The translations under genes and the position numbers were made by a program. From Larix kaempferi (taxonomy: Eukaryota; Streptophyta; Pinopsida; Pinales; Pinaceae), in the NCBI GenBank assembly GCA_027924585.1, contig BSBM01001441.1, forward strand, positions 1 to 64,000: a stretch of 64,000 bases of DNA, in the 5' to 3' direction. The notes beneath the pieces are model-generated. The model saw only the letters and a list, made by a program, of their open reading frames with translations. It made no database searches and was not told where the DNA came from. Numbering within the stretch: the stretch's first letter is position 1; each line of letters opens with the position of its first letter. Of this stretch, positions 34,824 through 52,854 are shown in pieces.

Positions 34824-36200
34824 ATCATGCCAAGTGGAATGAATAAGGTTGCGAGCCTCTCCCTTCCCTTTGGTCGGCCTGCCTGTAGGCTAGGCTCCTC
34901 GATCCCTCCCTACTCCCCTAACCAAAAGTAAGGTAAAGTAATAACCGTTTAGGTAGGGAAGAACCCGGTTATTCAGTATTTGTGCCTAGATTCTTTAGAA
35001 GCCTGCCTGAGCTCTCTCTTTAGGGGGCTAAAAATAGGAGTGATTACCTTTTTAAGGAATTAAGGGATGAAAGGATGCAAGGATTATTTCTGATAACCTT
35101 ATCCGGTTCTTCAGAATTGGTGTAGGCAACTACAATATTGACAGAATTTAGGCTATCCCTTTAGCATAGCGAGTTTAGTTTATCCCTTTCCTTATAGGGT
35201 ATAGATCAATCGTAGTTGCCTACACACACAAATTGCTAGCCTCCACCAATTCTCCTATAAGTCGTAAGGGGGGGAAAAAGGTTGTCCCAACAGGCAGCAA
35301 GCGGCATCCATAAGGTAGGTGCCGATCGGGGGGTTAATGATAGGAGAAACATGAATGGAAATAAAGATCGAAGCTGGGCTGGGTTGCTTGCGGGGGGCTC
35401 TGCCTAGGAGGATCGGTTATACCTTATCTTCTGCGAAGATAAGTAAAAGGATAATATAATTAATTTGGTAAGGCTGTCAGATTTAGCAGTAATAAAAGGT
35501 TTCAATCACGTATATTGAAATTGATACTATTTAACCCCGGTTGACCTTTCCTCCCCTATCATTTTAAGGTTTACTGCTTTCCTAACTCATTCGTTAGAAG
35601 GGTGCTTCCTGAACTCATTCGTTATAAAGGTTGACCGCTTCTCGAACTATAAGTAAGTTATTTCTCCTTAATTAAAAAGGGTTGATCAGAAGGACCTTTC
35701 TGGGTTTACTGGTGCAGTAATAACTCTATATTTTTTATCCTCAAATTACATTGGTGTAGTCCTTCTATCTTATGTCTTTTGGGGTCTTGGGAAGTGAGTG
35801 ACTCGTCTTTTTTTGGTGAGGTATAATTAGTGATTCGCCTTACTTTTAGTGGGTTAAATACAATTATGACTTGCCTATTTTGGGGAGGCTACATCTTTTT
35901 TTATAAGCATGATAAACTTATTGTTGGAACTAGTTGTCGTATCACTTAGGTCGTAGCAGTAAAAGTAGTTGTAGATGTTGGAGTTGTCAGATAAAAAAGG
36001 TCTTTTAATTTGAAGGGGGGATACAACTGGATAAGCCGTACTGAATAGGAAAGGGGCTCTGAGGATCTGATATGAGCTAGCTAAATGGAAGCTTAAACTA
36101 AGGGTGCTTAGAATGGTGGAATTGAGCCCATCAAATAAAGGGAACTGCATCTGAGGCTAGATCATGGATATATGTACGAATCTCAACGGTGCGATGGTGA
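34824..36200. other. Plant-mitochondrial-like spacer
   Basis: No gene. Two ACTCATTCGTTA-containing segments (about 35583 and 35613) form a short direct repeat. CAACTACAATATTG and CAATCGTAGTTGCC near 35124 and 35209 are partly inverted. Confidence 0.3.
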
Positions 36201-37900
36201 GCTGAAGTCAAGCATGTTAGAAACTACCAAGTAAAAGAGCAATGATGTCTCTTCTTGCCTGGTCCGAGGTGACCCACCAATGATGCAAATAGGAACAAGG
36301 TAAGAAAGCAGCCTTTAGACCAATGCCCCTAGAATACATGTGCTGATGTCGATAGGGAAAGGCCCACTGGAATCAAGGTCTAATGGAACCCCTTAAAACT
36401 GACATGAGGTGCTGGATATAGTAAAGCAAATGTGACTGATTGAGGCAATAATGGACGAGGACGGCAATGAGAGATGGGCTCAAAACTTATTTTATTCAGA
36501 GACTAATGGTAAGGTTTATCTGGCAGTTACTGGAAAGCTCTAATAGGAATAGTCAATCAAATAGGCTATGACTTATTATTACAAATAAAAGGGTAAATAG
36601 AACTGATGATCAGGAATTAAAAACCTGGATGAGGGAAACTTAAGGAGATTAAAAACTGTAAAAAACTGTATGGGGTATTGAAGCAGACAGACTCCAAGGT
36701 GTTAAAAGGGTGGCTCAACGCAGGATGCTTTGAACAAAGGCAATGAATGATGCTGCCAAATAAGAGATGATTGAGATAAAGTACTACTAGAAAAGTACTA
36801 CTAGAATGGTAGCTTTTACATTTAAAAAAAGAAAAGGTGTTAATGCGAACAAGGAGATAGATGCCCCAAAATGTGAGCAAGTTAAACTTTGATCATGTGG
36901 AGAAAGCAAAATGGAAGCAAGCAGGGGGTGGGGACATTGATGGAAATATCCTTGGGGTAGGTGAATGGAGACATAATAATGTTCATCAATATCATAGTAT
37001 GGATGAAGCAGTGGATTGCTAATGATGTGTGATTAAGTATAACATAATATGCTAGTTGGCCATAAAGTGCTCGATAGTTTGGGATAAAAAACCAACAACA
37101 TGATGAGAAGGGGCATGAGGCAATCTCTGGTATGTGGTCTATACGAACTATCAATTGTAAAGTCAATTTGATGGCATGGGAGCCAATATGCAATAGGGTA
37201 TTATTCGAGGAAACCCATGTAGGTGGAAAACTATTGCCGAGCACGGGAAAAATGCAAGATGGATGGGTTAAGCCACGTGCCTGAACAGGTTGGGGGGACC
37301 TAAAGGTACATTCATGGATGGAAACCAAAGCAAATACAACATTATAATAGGGAACATGCTACCTATAGGCCATTTTTAGGAATTATACCTGAAGGTGAGG
37401 CGATGAACCTGTGAAAAATGACGGATAAAAGGCTCCCGAACAGATGATCTGCACAAATAGAAACAAGACCATGGGGTGACAGTAGTCATGAAAGTATAAC
37501 TTACAGTGCATACAGCATAGAAAACTGAGCTAATGGGCTTGAGATATGGGTAAAGCAACTTCATGGGAGAAATGGCTCCCGGGTGAAGTCATCGGAGTGC
37601 AAAACATGGGCACTAGAGCCCATGGAATTAGGGATCACTGTTTAGGTGGTTGATGGGAACGCAGTGGTAAAACCGGTCCTGCAATTGATACCATAGGTGA
37701 TATAGGTTTGGCCTACGTAAGATACACCTACAGATGATGAAGTTGAAAGGGAAGGGACCATCCAAGATGAAGTAAAGGGAACACTAGGAAAGAATGGAGT
37801 ACGCATGCGTACATTGGATGACAAAAATAAGGTATCATATTACATGGAACCGACCGATGTGGAAATGTAACAAATAGACACAGAATTGAAAATCACTGAT
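36201..37900. other. Purine-biased stretch, unassigned
   Basis: The plus strand is visibly rich in A and G. Correspondingly all longer open frames are on the minus strand and read Ser/Pro/His/Cys-rich sequence, the longest at 36882-37328 (148 codons). I found no domain in them and judge them to be composition effects. The block differs in texture from both neighbours. Confidence 0.35.
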
Positions 37901-42470
<4,570 letters not shown>

Positions 42471-44174
42471 TTGCACCATTTCTTCATTATGTTATATTTC
42501 GGAAATTAAATGTAATTCAAATTAGATAAACATCTAACTTTGAATTAGTTAAATTGCCATATTTTCATTTCAATATTGTAGATACTCTATGTCAAAATAA
42601 AATAAAATAAAAATAGTCTATTTTAATAGATATATATATATATATATATATGATAATAAATTATAGGATGAGATTCAATTTGAAAGGTACTCATTGTCAA
42701 GAGGACCTTGACACTAGATACACCTTTGCATAAGAGCAAGCTTCGGTTGGTCCATTGATTCAGATTCGTGGTTGCTCGAGATGCTTTGGTTACAACCTTA
42801 TTTTGGTAGCATACTTCCAACACCGATCTATTGTGAAATAAAGAAGATTGAATTTATCCTAGAAGTCCAAGTCATGTTGCTTTGTGAGCAATGATTCATA
42901 TTTGGGTGTTCTCACTCAATTTTCTTTTGGATCTATGTTTTAAACCCTATGATGTTTTGTGTGGCTCTTGATTTCTACCACTCCATAGGCAATTGATCAA
43001 GCTACTTCAAGGGTTTATGTAGGCCGATCTTACTATTTTCACTGCCTTTTTAAATGGGGATTTATGTGCTATGTGGGAATCTTTGTGGCTCTATATGTGC
43101 TCCTCATAACCATACAATAGAGATGGTGCTTGGGAGTGCATTTTTTGTTGTTGTTGTCATTAGTTGGTTTGTGGTTTATATTTAGATGATAAAACCAAGA
43201 TTTATTCCCTTGATTATAAATGCTCATTTATGGAATTTGTAGTTTGAACTTATAAAGAGATGGGATAAAATTACTCATATTTGACTTCCATTAGTGCAGA
43301 GTGAGTTGTTATTCAGATTTGAAATCCATTTTGTAGTTTTACAAAGGGATGCTCAACCCTATACCTTTTTTGAAGTTATCTTTAAGTTTTGTGTGTATGC
43401 CAAATTTACATTTCCTAGAGGCTATATTTTATGCTTTTCAACCTTTGTGCTTATGTCAAATCCACATGAATCCCCCATGTGAAACCCATCACCAAGCAAT
43501 CATTCAATATGTAGTGGAAACTCTTCTATGATCAACCCTGACAAAGTCTGTGTATCGTAACATGTCATTTAAATGTACATGCTTTATCATGGGGGAGTTG
43601 GTATATGGTTTGTGTGTGAAGGAGGAGAGTTGGTTCTAAAACCATTGGTTGTGGTGTTTGGCCAAATCAGAAAAAATTTCGAGTTTATTTTTCTCAGCTC
43701 TTTGACATGTTTTGATAATTTAATGTATTTTAGAGGTTATTGGATTTTTTTTTCCATAATGCTTAATTGGAGCTTCTATTTGACATTCAATTTGAGACAT
43801 TGTGAAAAGCATTTTTCTCATTTCCAATGAGTGGTTGCATGCCACCCTAATTTGCCTCTTTGGGATTGTTGTTTTTTCCCATTGTATGAATAAATGTGAT
43901 GATTCCTCACTTGTACATGAGTACCACAATGGCCTTGTTTTTCGGGACACATATCGAGGATTTTTTCCATGATGATCTTTATTTATGGTACCTCTCACTC
44001 TGCACCTTTGGGTAGTGGATTGTGGTCCACTCGTCCAGATAGTATTACAATGTTACCAGGCATCTGTCTCCATAATTTGACCAAACTTGTTTTGCAATCA
44101 CTTGGGGCTAGCCACTTTCAAATGTTTTTTGCTTAGGTTGTTTCACATCATTGCCACCTTTAGCTCATACCTCT
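42471..44174. other. Nuclear-type DNA, no gene recognised
   Basis: The texture returns to AT-rich nuclear repeat DNA. It holds a (TA)n tract at 42629-42650. The minus-strand stretch over 42660-42823 and the open frames at 43573-43830 show no domain. Confidence 0.35.
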
Positions 44175-46269
44175 TGTAATGCCCCATTTTGACTTAGGCA
44201 ACTAAACTACATTTTGACCTATTGTATCTCTTTACTTATTATCCATTAACCTCTCTTGTATTGAAAAAACTATATATGTGTACATTATGGACTTAGTGAT
44301 ATAAGGAAGTTGTGTATAAATTTTACTGGTTATGTTGTGAATGACAAAAGTAGTATGATGTCCCTCTAGCATGCTAAGTTAGATAGATAAATGTGGTACA
44401 TGGATACCAATTTATGATATGTTTGGCAATAAAACATTGAGTAGCATGCACATGGTAAATATATCATCTTATTTACATAGCTCATCAGTAAATAACATGA
44501 TAATCACTAGTAAACCATGATAAGGTTATGGACAATCATGTGTTTAGTAACTAGCCCACAGGTTAAATGGGCCAAGTGATAGCCAAATAATTATGATACT
44601 AATGTGACGCAAATGGCATGGATTTCAAAAGAGTATTGGTATGCTAGTAAACCATTATTTTGATATTATTATTGGTTTGAAATGCAATGCTATGATGTGT
44701 GAGAAAGTGCAGTTTTTCAAGAAGCACATTTTCCCAAACTCGTTATTCGATGATATGGTTCAAATAACAACAACAACAACTTAGTATGAAAATTAATAGG
44801 ATGTTGACCCTAGTTTTATTAGGAGGGGTGGAGGTATTACCCATCATTGATCCTCCAAAACTTTGATTCATGGGAGGGTTGTGCTAAGTCACGCTCCCCA
44901 AGTTGTGTGATGATGAGTATCGCTCACTTGTTGGGGAAGCTTGGTTGATATGATCGACAAGTTCAGCTTATGGGTTCTATATGGGGTTAGGTCAATATAG
45001 TTGATGCCTTATCATATTCCAGCAATGGAAATGATAGGATGTGCGAGATGGAAATAGGTTAGGGAGGAAAGATGGTTTAGACTAGTTTAAAATGTTGTTG
45101 GGAGTTATTTATGACAACCTAGTTACTCGTGTGTCAAAACTCTTGTTTTATTCATGTGTGATGATCTCAATATGTTGTACAGTTCATGTTGTATGGTTGT
45201 GATCATCTAGTTAGTGAGATTGTTAGATGTTGTGATTACTTATTGTTGTCTTACATGTTTGGATGAGAGAATACACGAACTATGCATTAGAGGATGTGAT
45301 TTCTTACCATTAGTACATGCACAACATTTGTATGCACTAGCTTCTCATACATACGTTGCACATTTGCACTAGTATTATTTCAAATATAGATTTACTATTA
45401 AATTTAATTTTTTTTAATTAATGTGCATTGCGTTAATACAAGTTTTGATCTAAAAATAGGTTATGTTTAACTATTAAATCAAAGTGCATTTTATTTTTGG
45501 ATATAAATTTGGCTTCATTTCATTAGCATAAGAAATGACTCATAAGATTTTACCAACCTTGAAATGATTAGATTTGATCTATTAGGTGAAATGTTAGTTT
45601 AATTAAAGTTATGGATAGGATTGTACTTTATTATTATTATTATTATCCTTTCTTAAAAAAGGGGCAGCACTCCTCCCGAACAAAGGAGATGGTGGGAAGT
45701 TCTTAAGGGATTTTGGGAAGATGGAAAGGGGGGGAGTGCTACTTGGAAAACTTATAGAAATCTAGAAGGAAGAGGGAAATGAGTGGGAAAACCAAATCTA
45801 AACTAGAGGGGTTGGATTGAGAAGTTGGGATATTTCCCAAGGTATTTTGTTTAGTCTTGTTTTTTTGTTGTTAATACCACCGATACCGACTAGGAAACTG
45901 ATAGGTTTCCTAGAGATAGAGAGATGGATAGGCTACTCCTAGTTGGTTGGGAGGTAAATCCCAGTTGGGGCATATTAGACTGGACTATTGCAAAGAAGGA
46001 TTTGATTGGATTGCTAATTTAGTTAGATTATTGAGGTAATCTATTGATTTTTTATCCTGTTCAATTCAATTATAATTTTAATTGCAGTAGTAGCAAATCA
46101 TGGTTAGAACATATATAGTAGAGAATTATTGCAAATTGTAATAAGAAATTTAGAAATTATTCCTTCAAATTTATTTTACTAACAAATGGAATTCATAATG
46201 ATGATTATGCAAAGCTAATGAGTTAGATAAATTTATTTTATAAACACCCTTTAGGAAAGGGGTGTTATA
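44175..46269 (+). repeat. Gypsy-type LTR (about 2.1 kb)
   Basis: It begins TGTAATGCCCC and ends GGGGTGTTATA, two bases before a TGGTATCAGAGC primer-binding site. TGTAATGCCCC...GGGGTGTTACA is a common border pair of plant Ty3/gypsy LTRs. The final ACA is mutated to ATA. Internal CAACAACAACAA (44767) and TTATTATTATTA (45631) runs are present. No second LTR lies in the window, and no gag-pol follows, so the element is truncated. Confidence 0.65.
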
Positions 46270-46377
46270 GATGGTATCAGAGCTCTAGTTCAAACTCTTC
46301 ATTAGATAAATTTATTTTATAAACACCCTTTAGGAAAGGGGTGTTATAGATGGTATCAGAGCTCTAGTTCAAACTCT
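46223..46377. repeat. Duplicated LTR end plus primer-binding site
   Basis: A 76-bp segment (46223-46298) is repeated exactly at 46302-46377 after 3 bp. Each copy contains the LTR end GGGGTGTTATA and the primer-binding site TGGTATCAGAGC (46272-46283 and 46351-46362). Confidence 0.9.
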
Positions 46378-46518
46378 GGAGCCATAAGTCCCTACCTTAA
46401 ACATACAAATTATAGAACTCAATTATTAAGTAGATTGAAATTTCTAGAATATAAATTTTATTGAGAGGGCAAGCTTGATAAGATGCCTAAAATTTAAGAT
46501 AAATAGAAGTACAATACC

Positions 46519-46724
46519 GAAATGGAATTGAGGTCCATACCAAAGCTCAAAAGAAAGAGCAACAAGTCTATACAAAATCCTATGAGAAATGCTAATTTAA
46601 GGTTTTAAATTGATGTTGATAGAAATGGAATTGAGGTCCATACCAAAGCTCAAAAGAAAGAGCAACAAGTCTATACAAAATCCTATGAGAAATGCTAATT
46701 TAAGGTTTTAAATTGATGTTGATA
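46519..46724. repeat. Perfect 103-bp tandem duplication
   Basis: 46519-46621 is repeated without visible change at 46622-46724. It is not coding. Confidence 0.9.
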
Positions 46725-46870
46725 GCTTCTATAGATCAAGTACAATGGAGCATCACCCTTTGAACATAGACCTAAACCCTTCTCTATAAAATAAAAAGAA
46801 AAAAGAAAAAGAATATATTATTGTGGTTGCAATAAAGGAGGAAACCCTTGCTATATGCTACCTGCATGAA

Positions 46871-47152
46871 GTAAAGAAAAGACAAACATGATTAGTGAAC
46901 AAACCATAATTTTTTTATGAAATCCTACTCAATTTATGAATATGAATTACCCTATGAACGTGAAATAAATGTTTGTAAGAAATTTCATATATATATATAG
47001 TAATGTATTTAGTAAAGAAAAGACAAACATGATTAGTGAACAAACCATAATTTTTTTATGAAATCCTACTCAATTTATGAATATGAATTACCCTATGAAC
47101 GTGAAATAAATGTTTGTAAGAAATTTCATATATATATATAGTAATGTATTTA
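46871..47152. repeat. Perfect 141-bp tandem duplication
   Basis: 46871-47011 is repeated without visible change at 47012-47152. Each copy includes a short (TA)n tract. Confidence 0.9.
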
Positions 47153-48639
47153 GTGCACATAGCCACATCCATTTAGGGTTTCTAATTCAGTAATATATAT
47201 TTTTAATAAAAATAATTAATTAATTATTAAACAAATAATGTTATTTTAATAAATAAATTATACTTGAACATTTTCTTAAAATAATTAAAGAAGTCAAATT
47301 TAAAAAAATTAAAAAGGCATTTTTTCTCTATGGGCACAAGTTACACATGGCCATCGTTGTAAGGCCATAGGCCATGGTAGCCATGGCTAAGAAACCTTAG
47401 GGATAGACTTTGGTTACCCTAATCGCATGGAATGCCATGCCTTAGTTGTGGGCCATGGCATCCATGGACGCCGCAAGGGGCACGACCATGGTTGCATGGT
47501 GACGAGGGCCACCAGGCTGTGATCCATCGTAGCCATGGTCGGCTCCTGGGGCGTGGCCATGACTGCCATGCCATGGATAAATGAAGAGAAGGGACATGAG
47601 GGGAGGGGGTTTTGATCCTTAAGGGCTAATTGTCATTTCATTTTTATTTTTTACCTCCAACTATTGGAAAAAAAAGATCCAGAGCAAGAAAAGGGAGGGG
47701 TTTATACTTGAACCCTTAGAATCATTTCTGGTGTCAATCTCTAAAATTTACAAGAAAAAAATCCATTACTTACTTAGAAGGTGTGAGGGTGAACCATGAC
47801 TAAAAACCCTAGCTTGAAACCCTAAACTTAGAGTTGAGTTACAGAGAAAAACAAAGTGGAAAAATGAAGTGGATTGAAGGAGGGAGGGATATAATACTTC
47901 TAAAATTGTTTAATTAAATGAATTAATCAATAGCGAGGTGGAGATGAGCCCTCAAGACATGTGGGCTCCATGCATAAAAGGTAAATTATAAAAAGTGAAA
48001 TTATTTTATAAATTATTAATTACCTTGTTTAATTTATTAATTAACCCTTAACTGAATTAAACATTGTTTAAATGAAAATTGATTTAAACATTTTTTAAAT
48101 AAGGTTTTATTATTATAAATACAGACATGCATACATAGATATAAAATTAATTTGATAAAATTAATTAATATGTTACCTAGGAAATTTGATATATAATTAA
48201 TTTTGAAATGGAACCTAGCTTGATTTTTGGAGGACTCTTGGTGCTTTTGTTTAGGGTATTAGAATTACAATTTTTGGCTTCTTCGGGCTTTGTGTGTCTC
48301 TCATCTTAGCGAAAGTTATTTGGAGATTGAATATGAACAAGTTAAGGGCAATTATTCTAACCGTGAATAAATCATGACCTTATTGCACCTACATATTACT
48401 TTCTTTGCGCTAATAGAAAGGCTTATAGGATAGTTACTTTGTCATGTTATACTCAAAATCTAATCTGTGTCCTATGGAGGCCCTAAAGTAGATGGTGTCA
48501 TCAAAAGTCTTAGATATCATGAAGCTATGAAGTAAATTTAGTAAATTCATGTTGATAACTACAAAGCTAGCCATAAAAGCTTAGAATCTAGTAATGCACA
48601 TAATTGGCTCCACATCTCTACTAACATAGTTGGCCACAA
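47153..48639. other. No gene; CCATGG-rich patch inside
   Basis: AT-rich DNA interrupted by a GC-rich patch (about 47345-47575) in which CCATGG appears seven times, alongside GCCATGCC and GGCCATGG variants. The flanks include GAATTAAAC/ATTAATTA runs. No coding domain in either direction. Confidence 0.45.
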
Positions 48640-49804
48640 ATAAAAGAAAGTAAAGTATATCAACTCCACTATTATGAACTACATCTTAACTTTAGAACTA
48701 ATATAGATCCACAAAAACAACTTACAAAGTGAAGCTTGCAAGTTTAGGGAATGAGATTGTAGATGTAAGAAAGTAAATGACATAACATGAACTAAGAACC
48801 TTTAACAAATCTAAACAATGAATGTAAATTGTGTCGACTTTTGAATGGAAGTCAAAATTAAAGAATGACTCATGGAAAAAAACAATGCCAACATTATATG
48901 ATATAGGTTGGTCTATTGAAGAACTAGGGTTTTGCTTTTTTTTTTGGATGAATTATGATAATTGCAAGTTCATGTTCGTATGTTATATATATGAAGCTAT
49001 TGACTTGGATCGATTAACATAGACTTTGAGTTGATGAAATTCACAAAACTAGTTGTCATAGGACGAGACAAGGGAATTTCATTTATAAAAGTGTATATAC
49101 TGAATCCTTTTCTGCATTCAAATCTATGACCTTCAAGAAAAGAAACTACTATTCTTAATCATTATGCTCACTCAAGTTTTTTCCATCACAATGCAATTGA
49201 TCAATAACATTTGAGCTTTTAATCTGAGTGAATAAATATTGACTTTTTCTCCATCTAACACAATGTACAAAAAGCTAATAAATATATAATAAAAATGAAT
49301 TTGAAAACTCTCTATAAAACAAGAAATGTAAAAATGTAAAATTATTGAGTAAGTTGAGAGATAAAGTGTGACACTAATAATATGAAAATTCACTAATAAT
49401 GATTGAAATAAATATATTAATGATTGGAATATATTATTCATGTAGTAAATATATTTTATTTTTTGGTGGATTTTTTTACAAATTTAATGGTAATTTTGAC
49501 AGATTGTTGTAATTAAAAGTTTTGATTATTGAAATTACACTATAAAATTGTTATTACAAAATAAATGGATGTCTAAAAATCCATATGAAGACTTTTAAAA
49601 TAACAAATATTCATAGTCAAAATAGAAACTTTTCATTGGATTCCGTCCCTTACCTACCCAAAAGGAAAGATTGGTACATAAATAGATTGCTCCATAATAG
49701 TCTGAGGTGGAGGGAGGCCAACTTCAATGTTGGAATTCGTTGTTGTTCTTTTGACGTGCTATGTGAATAAATTACTTAGTTGTTGATTGAATCGATCAAA
49801 AGTT

Positions 49805-49876
49805 GCGTTTGTAGTCCAACGGTTAGGATAATTGCCTTCCAAGCAATAGACCTGGGTTCGATTCCCGGCAGACGCG
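49805..49876 (+). tRNA. tRNA-Gly(UCC), nuclear type, copy A
   Basis: 72 nt that fold without a mismatch. Acceptor is GCGTTTG/CAGACGC, anticodon stem ATTGC/GCAAT with loop CTTCCAA (UCC, Gly), and T arm CTGGG-TTCGATT-CCCGG. Internal pol III A and B boxes are intact. The discriminator is G where plant tRNA-Gly(UCC) usually has A, and the nearest TTTT run is about 28 bp downstream. This type is nuclear-encoded in plants, which marks the region as nuclear-derived. Of the two copies this one has the better fold. Confidence 0.9.
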
Positions 49877-50039
49877 TATAAGATGTGTGCTTTGTGTTTA
49901 TGTTGTTTTTTGCTTTTTCCTGAAGGATTGCCACTGTTGTTAAAACTAACTGTTTCGCACTGACAAAGGGGCAGAAAGTATATTTTCCCCACGGGTGATT
50001 CCGTTGCCGACACTCAAAGGAATGTTTTTACAAACTAAA

Positions 50040-50100
50040 TCCATTGTTGGGATTTGAACCCGAGTCATCCAAGTATCCTAACTAACTAGTCTACCATGAA
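50040..50100 (-). pseudogene. tRNA-Glu remnant A with the anticodon arm deleted
   Basis: On the minus strand the D arm (TAGTTAGTTAGGATACTTGG) is joined almost directly to the T arm (CTCGGGTTCAAATCCC) and a CAATGGA acceptor end. The anticodon stem-loop of tRNA-Glu is gone. It lies about 165 bp from tRNA-Gly copy A and faces it. Confidence 0.6.
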
Positions 50101-51097
50101 AGAATTTTTGACAATTTACTCAACTAATAGACATGCTACATAAAGAAAGGAATGAATAGTCACTATTGGTATTTATTTTCCATACACTGGAACTAGAACT
50201 GGAGTCGTAGACACAGAAAACATAGTAAAATACAAATAGAGCAGCAAGTATTTGGGCGTAGGATAAAAGGCAACTAAAACACCTCGCTTTTCTGGCAAAG
50301 TTTTGATAAAAATCAGTAATTGCGAGTTCTGCAAAAATTGGTCTGTCGAATTTCGGCGAGTTGGGGTGTTTTGGTTAGCGCTTATACTGCACCTAAGATA
50401 AGGGGTACTCATTCCACTCTTTTTTCAAACACTTCTTTTGACACGAAGATGACAAAAATTTGCTTAAAGAAATCTCAGCTACATGAAATTGCAATTCTAA
50501 ATTAAACTTGGTGTTTTCAAACTACCCAAATGAAAAAAATCACAATTTCAACCACTAAAACTTGTAATTTTAACCATTTTAAATTTGTCAAAATGAGGCG
50601 TTCTGATGGCCCAATACGACACACCAACTATTCGCCTCCACAAACACACAAATTAGTTCACTATTGAGGTAATTACAAATTCCAAGAAGGATTGGAAGTA
50701 TTGGCCATTCTTTAAAGGCTGGAATCTTTGCATGTTGGTGTGAACACGTTCTATGGAGATAATATGTTCAATATATTTTATGGGCATCTTGTTAAATTTA
50801 AATTTCAGATAGTTTTGAATTGAGCTTTGGTGTGTTAAAGTGCTTTATCTATTTTGGGAGGTAGATATTGTGTTAGGAATTGGTTTTAAATAATAATAAT
50901 ATAATTTTAAGGTTATGACTAAGTCAAATATTAAATTGGTATATATTTTTTTTGTTTTTGGGATAAAAGACTCTCTCCGTGTAGTGATTTGACTACTAAA
51001 TTTTACAAAGGTGTACATACCATAATCTCTCTTGGATTTGAACTTGTGACCTCCCAAGATGAAAGACGCGTTCTTAACTGTTAGGCCCATTTGAATT

Positions 51098-51358
51098 CTA
51101 ATATAATATAAGTGGATCACAACACCAAATCGGCCACAAAAAGTTTGAAATGTTTGGAGTTAGTGGTTTAAATACTTTTATGTGGAAGGTTTTTAATAGT
51201 CTATCTACAACTTGTTTGGTGAAAGGATTAGTGCAACATATATCCAAGGAAAAAAGCCATGGAATACTCAAAACAACATCAACTTTTATATTGTATGTGA
51301 CATGATAGTCATCCTCAAGGTTATAGTCTTTTAGTATAAGTTCCACCTTGTGCACCAC
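51098..51358 (-). pseudogene. Possible retropepsin-like fragment
   Basis: An 86-codon open stretch includes IKVDVVLSIPWLFSLDI, which resembles the DVVLGIPWL segment near the end of gypsy-type aspartic proteases. The catalytic DTG motif is not present. Half of the frame lies in a 140-bp duplicated unit. Weak assignment. Confidence 0.25.
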
Positions 51359-51510
51359 ACTATCATATTAGTGCAACATATATCCAAGGAAATAAGCCAT
51401 GGAATACTCAAAACAACATCTATTTTTATATTGTGTGTGACATGATAGTCATCCTCAAGGCTATAATCTTTCAGTGTAAGTTCCACCTTGTGCACCACAC
51501 CATCACATTA
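51231..51510. repeat. 140-bp tandem duplication, diverged
   Basis: GTGCAACATATATCCAAGGA recurs at 51231 and 51371. The copies differ at about ten positions, so this duplication is older than the perfect ones near 46.5 kb. Confidence 0.85.
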
Positions 51511-52195
51511 GATGTGTCAATGACCTAGGATGGTGATGGAGAAGTGTTCATGGGCATTAAGAGGGAAGCCCTATTCCTTATTAGAAATGTTAAATGGAAA
51601 TGTTAAATGCATGGACAAGATCGACTAGAGCAAGGAGTTTTGTGTTTTTAATGTAGGGATAAAATTTGAAGGCATCAAGAGTACTCAATTTAGTCATTAT
51701 AGTATGGGACATTAACGGCCTTCCTATTTCTAATGCTATATGAGATTAGTCTTATTGATTGTGTCATTATTTGGTTGTTTAGGAAGAGTATCCTCATTGG
51801 ATTTAGAATTATAATTAAATTGCCATATAATCTTAACCACAAAAAGTTGTATAGGGTTGTAGACGTGTTCCTTAAATTAGCATTAGAAGCATTAATATAA
51901 CGATTTGAGGTTGAGAATTATTTTAGATTTTTCCTCTTCCTTGGCACTCCTATCATTTAACTAACCTTTTTAACTAGAGAGAATGAATTACCTTTATCTT
52001 TATAGCTTCAAATGACTGTACTCTTCTAACTATGGTAATGACTTTTTCAAATAAACAAGATTAAACATTCTATTCTCACTTTGGTTTTATGACCTCATTT
52101 TTATAGATTTAGAGATCCACGCCATATTTTAGGGAGAGTTGTCTTTGAATCCAAAACTTGGAACTTCTCATTGTATTCTTGACTATCAAGTCTTT

Positions 52196-52723
52196 TTGGA
52201 ATTAGTGCATGAGTTGAACATCATAATGCCTACCCTACTTATGATCTTATATCTAAATCAACACATTTCATAACTCTCCAAAGATACCTGTATGGTTTTT
52301 ATAGATTCACCTCTCAGCCTTTATATGGTATACCACATATAAATGTTGTATCGTCGTTAATTTATTCTCCTTTGGAATTAGTGCATGAGTTGAACATCAT
52401 AATGCCTACCCTACTTATGATCTTATATCTAAATCAACACATTTCATAACTCTCCAAAGATACCTCTATGGTTTTTATAGATTCACCTCTCAGCCTTTAT
52501 ATGGTATACCACATATAAATGTTGTATTGTCGTTAATTTATTCTCCTTTGGAATTAGTGCATGAGTTGAACATCATAATGCCTACCCTACTTATGATCTT
52601 ATATCTAAATCAACACATTTCATAACTCTCCAAAGATACCTGTATGGTTTTTATAGATTCATCTCTCACCCTTTATATGGTATACCACATATAAATGTTG
52701 TATTGTCGTTAATTTATTCTCCT
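52196..52723. repeat. 176-bp unit in three tandem copies
   Basis: Units 52196-52371, 52372-52547 and 52548-52723 differ at only a few positions. Segment B has the same sequence once (from 60097) and much more diverged. The triplication is therefore younger than the A/B split. Confidence 0.9.
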
Positions 52724-52854
52724 GATTGCACATGTGTTTCATATTGCAAGATACCTTGATCTTGATACAAGACATTAGTCTATTTACATGAATCCAAGGG
52801 AAAATATTATGGAGAGTGGTAAGCAAGAAATTATAAAAGGGGCTCTTAGTGAAG

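Noticed and set aside
36882-37328. 148-codon minus-strand frame as a novel protein
   Set aside because: Residue use follows the purine skew of the DNA (Ser, Pro, His, Cys), neighbouring minus-strand frames have the same look, and no domain or conserved motif was seen.
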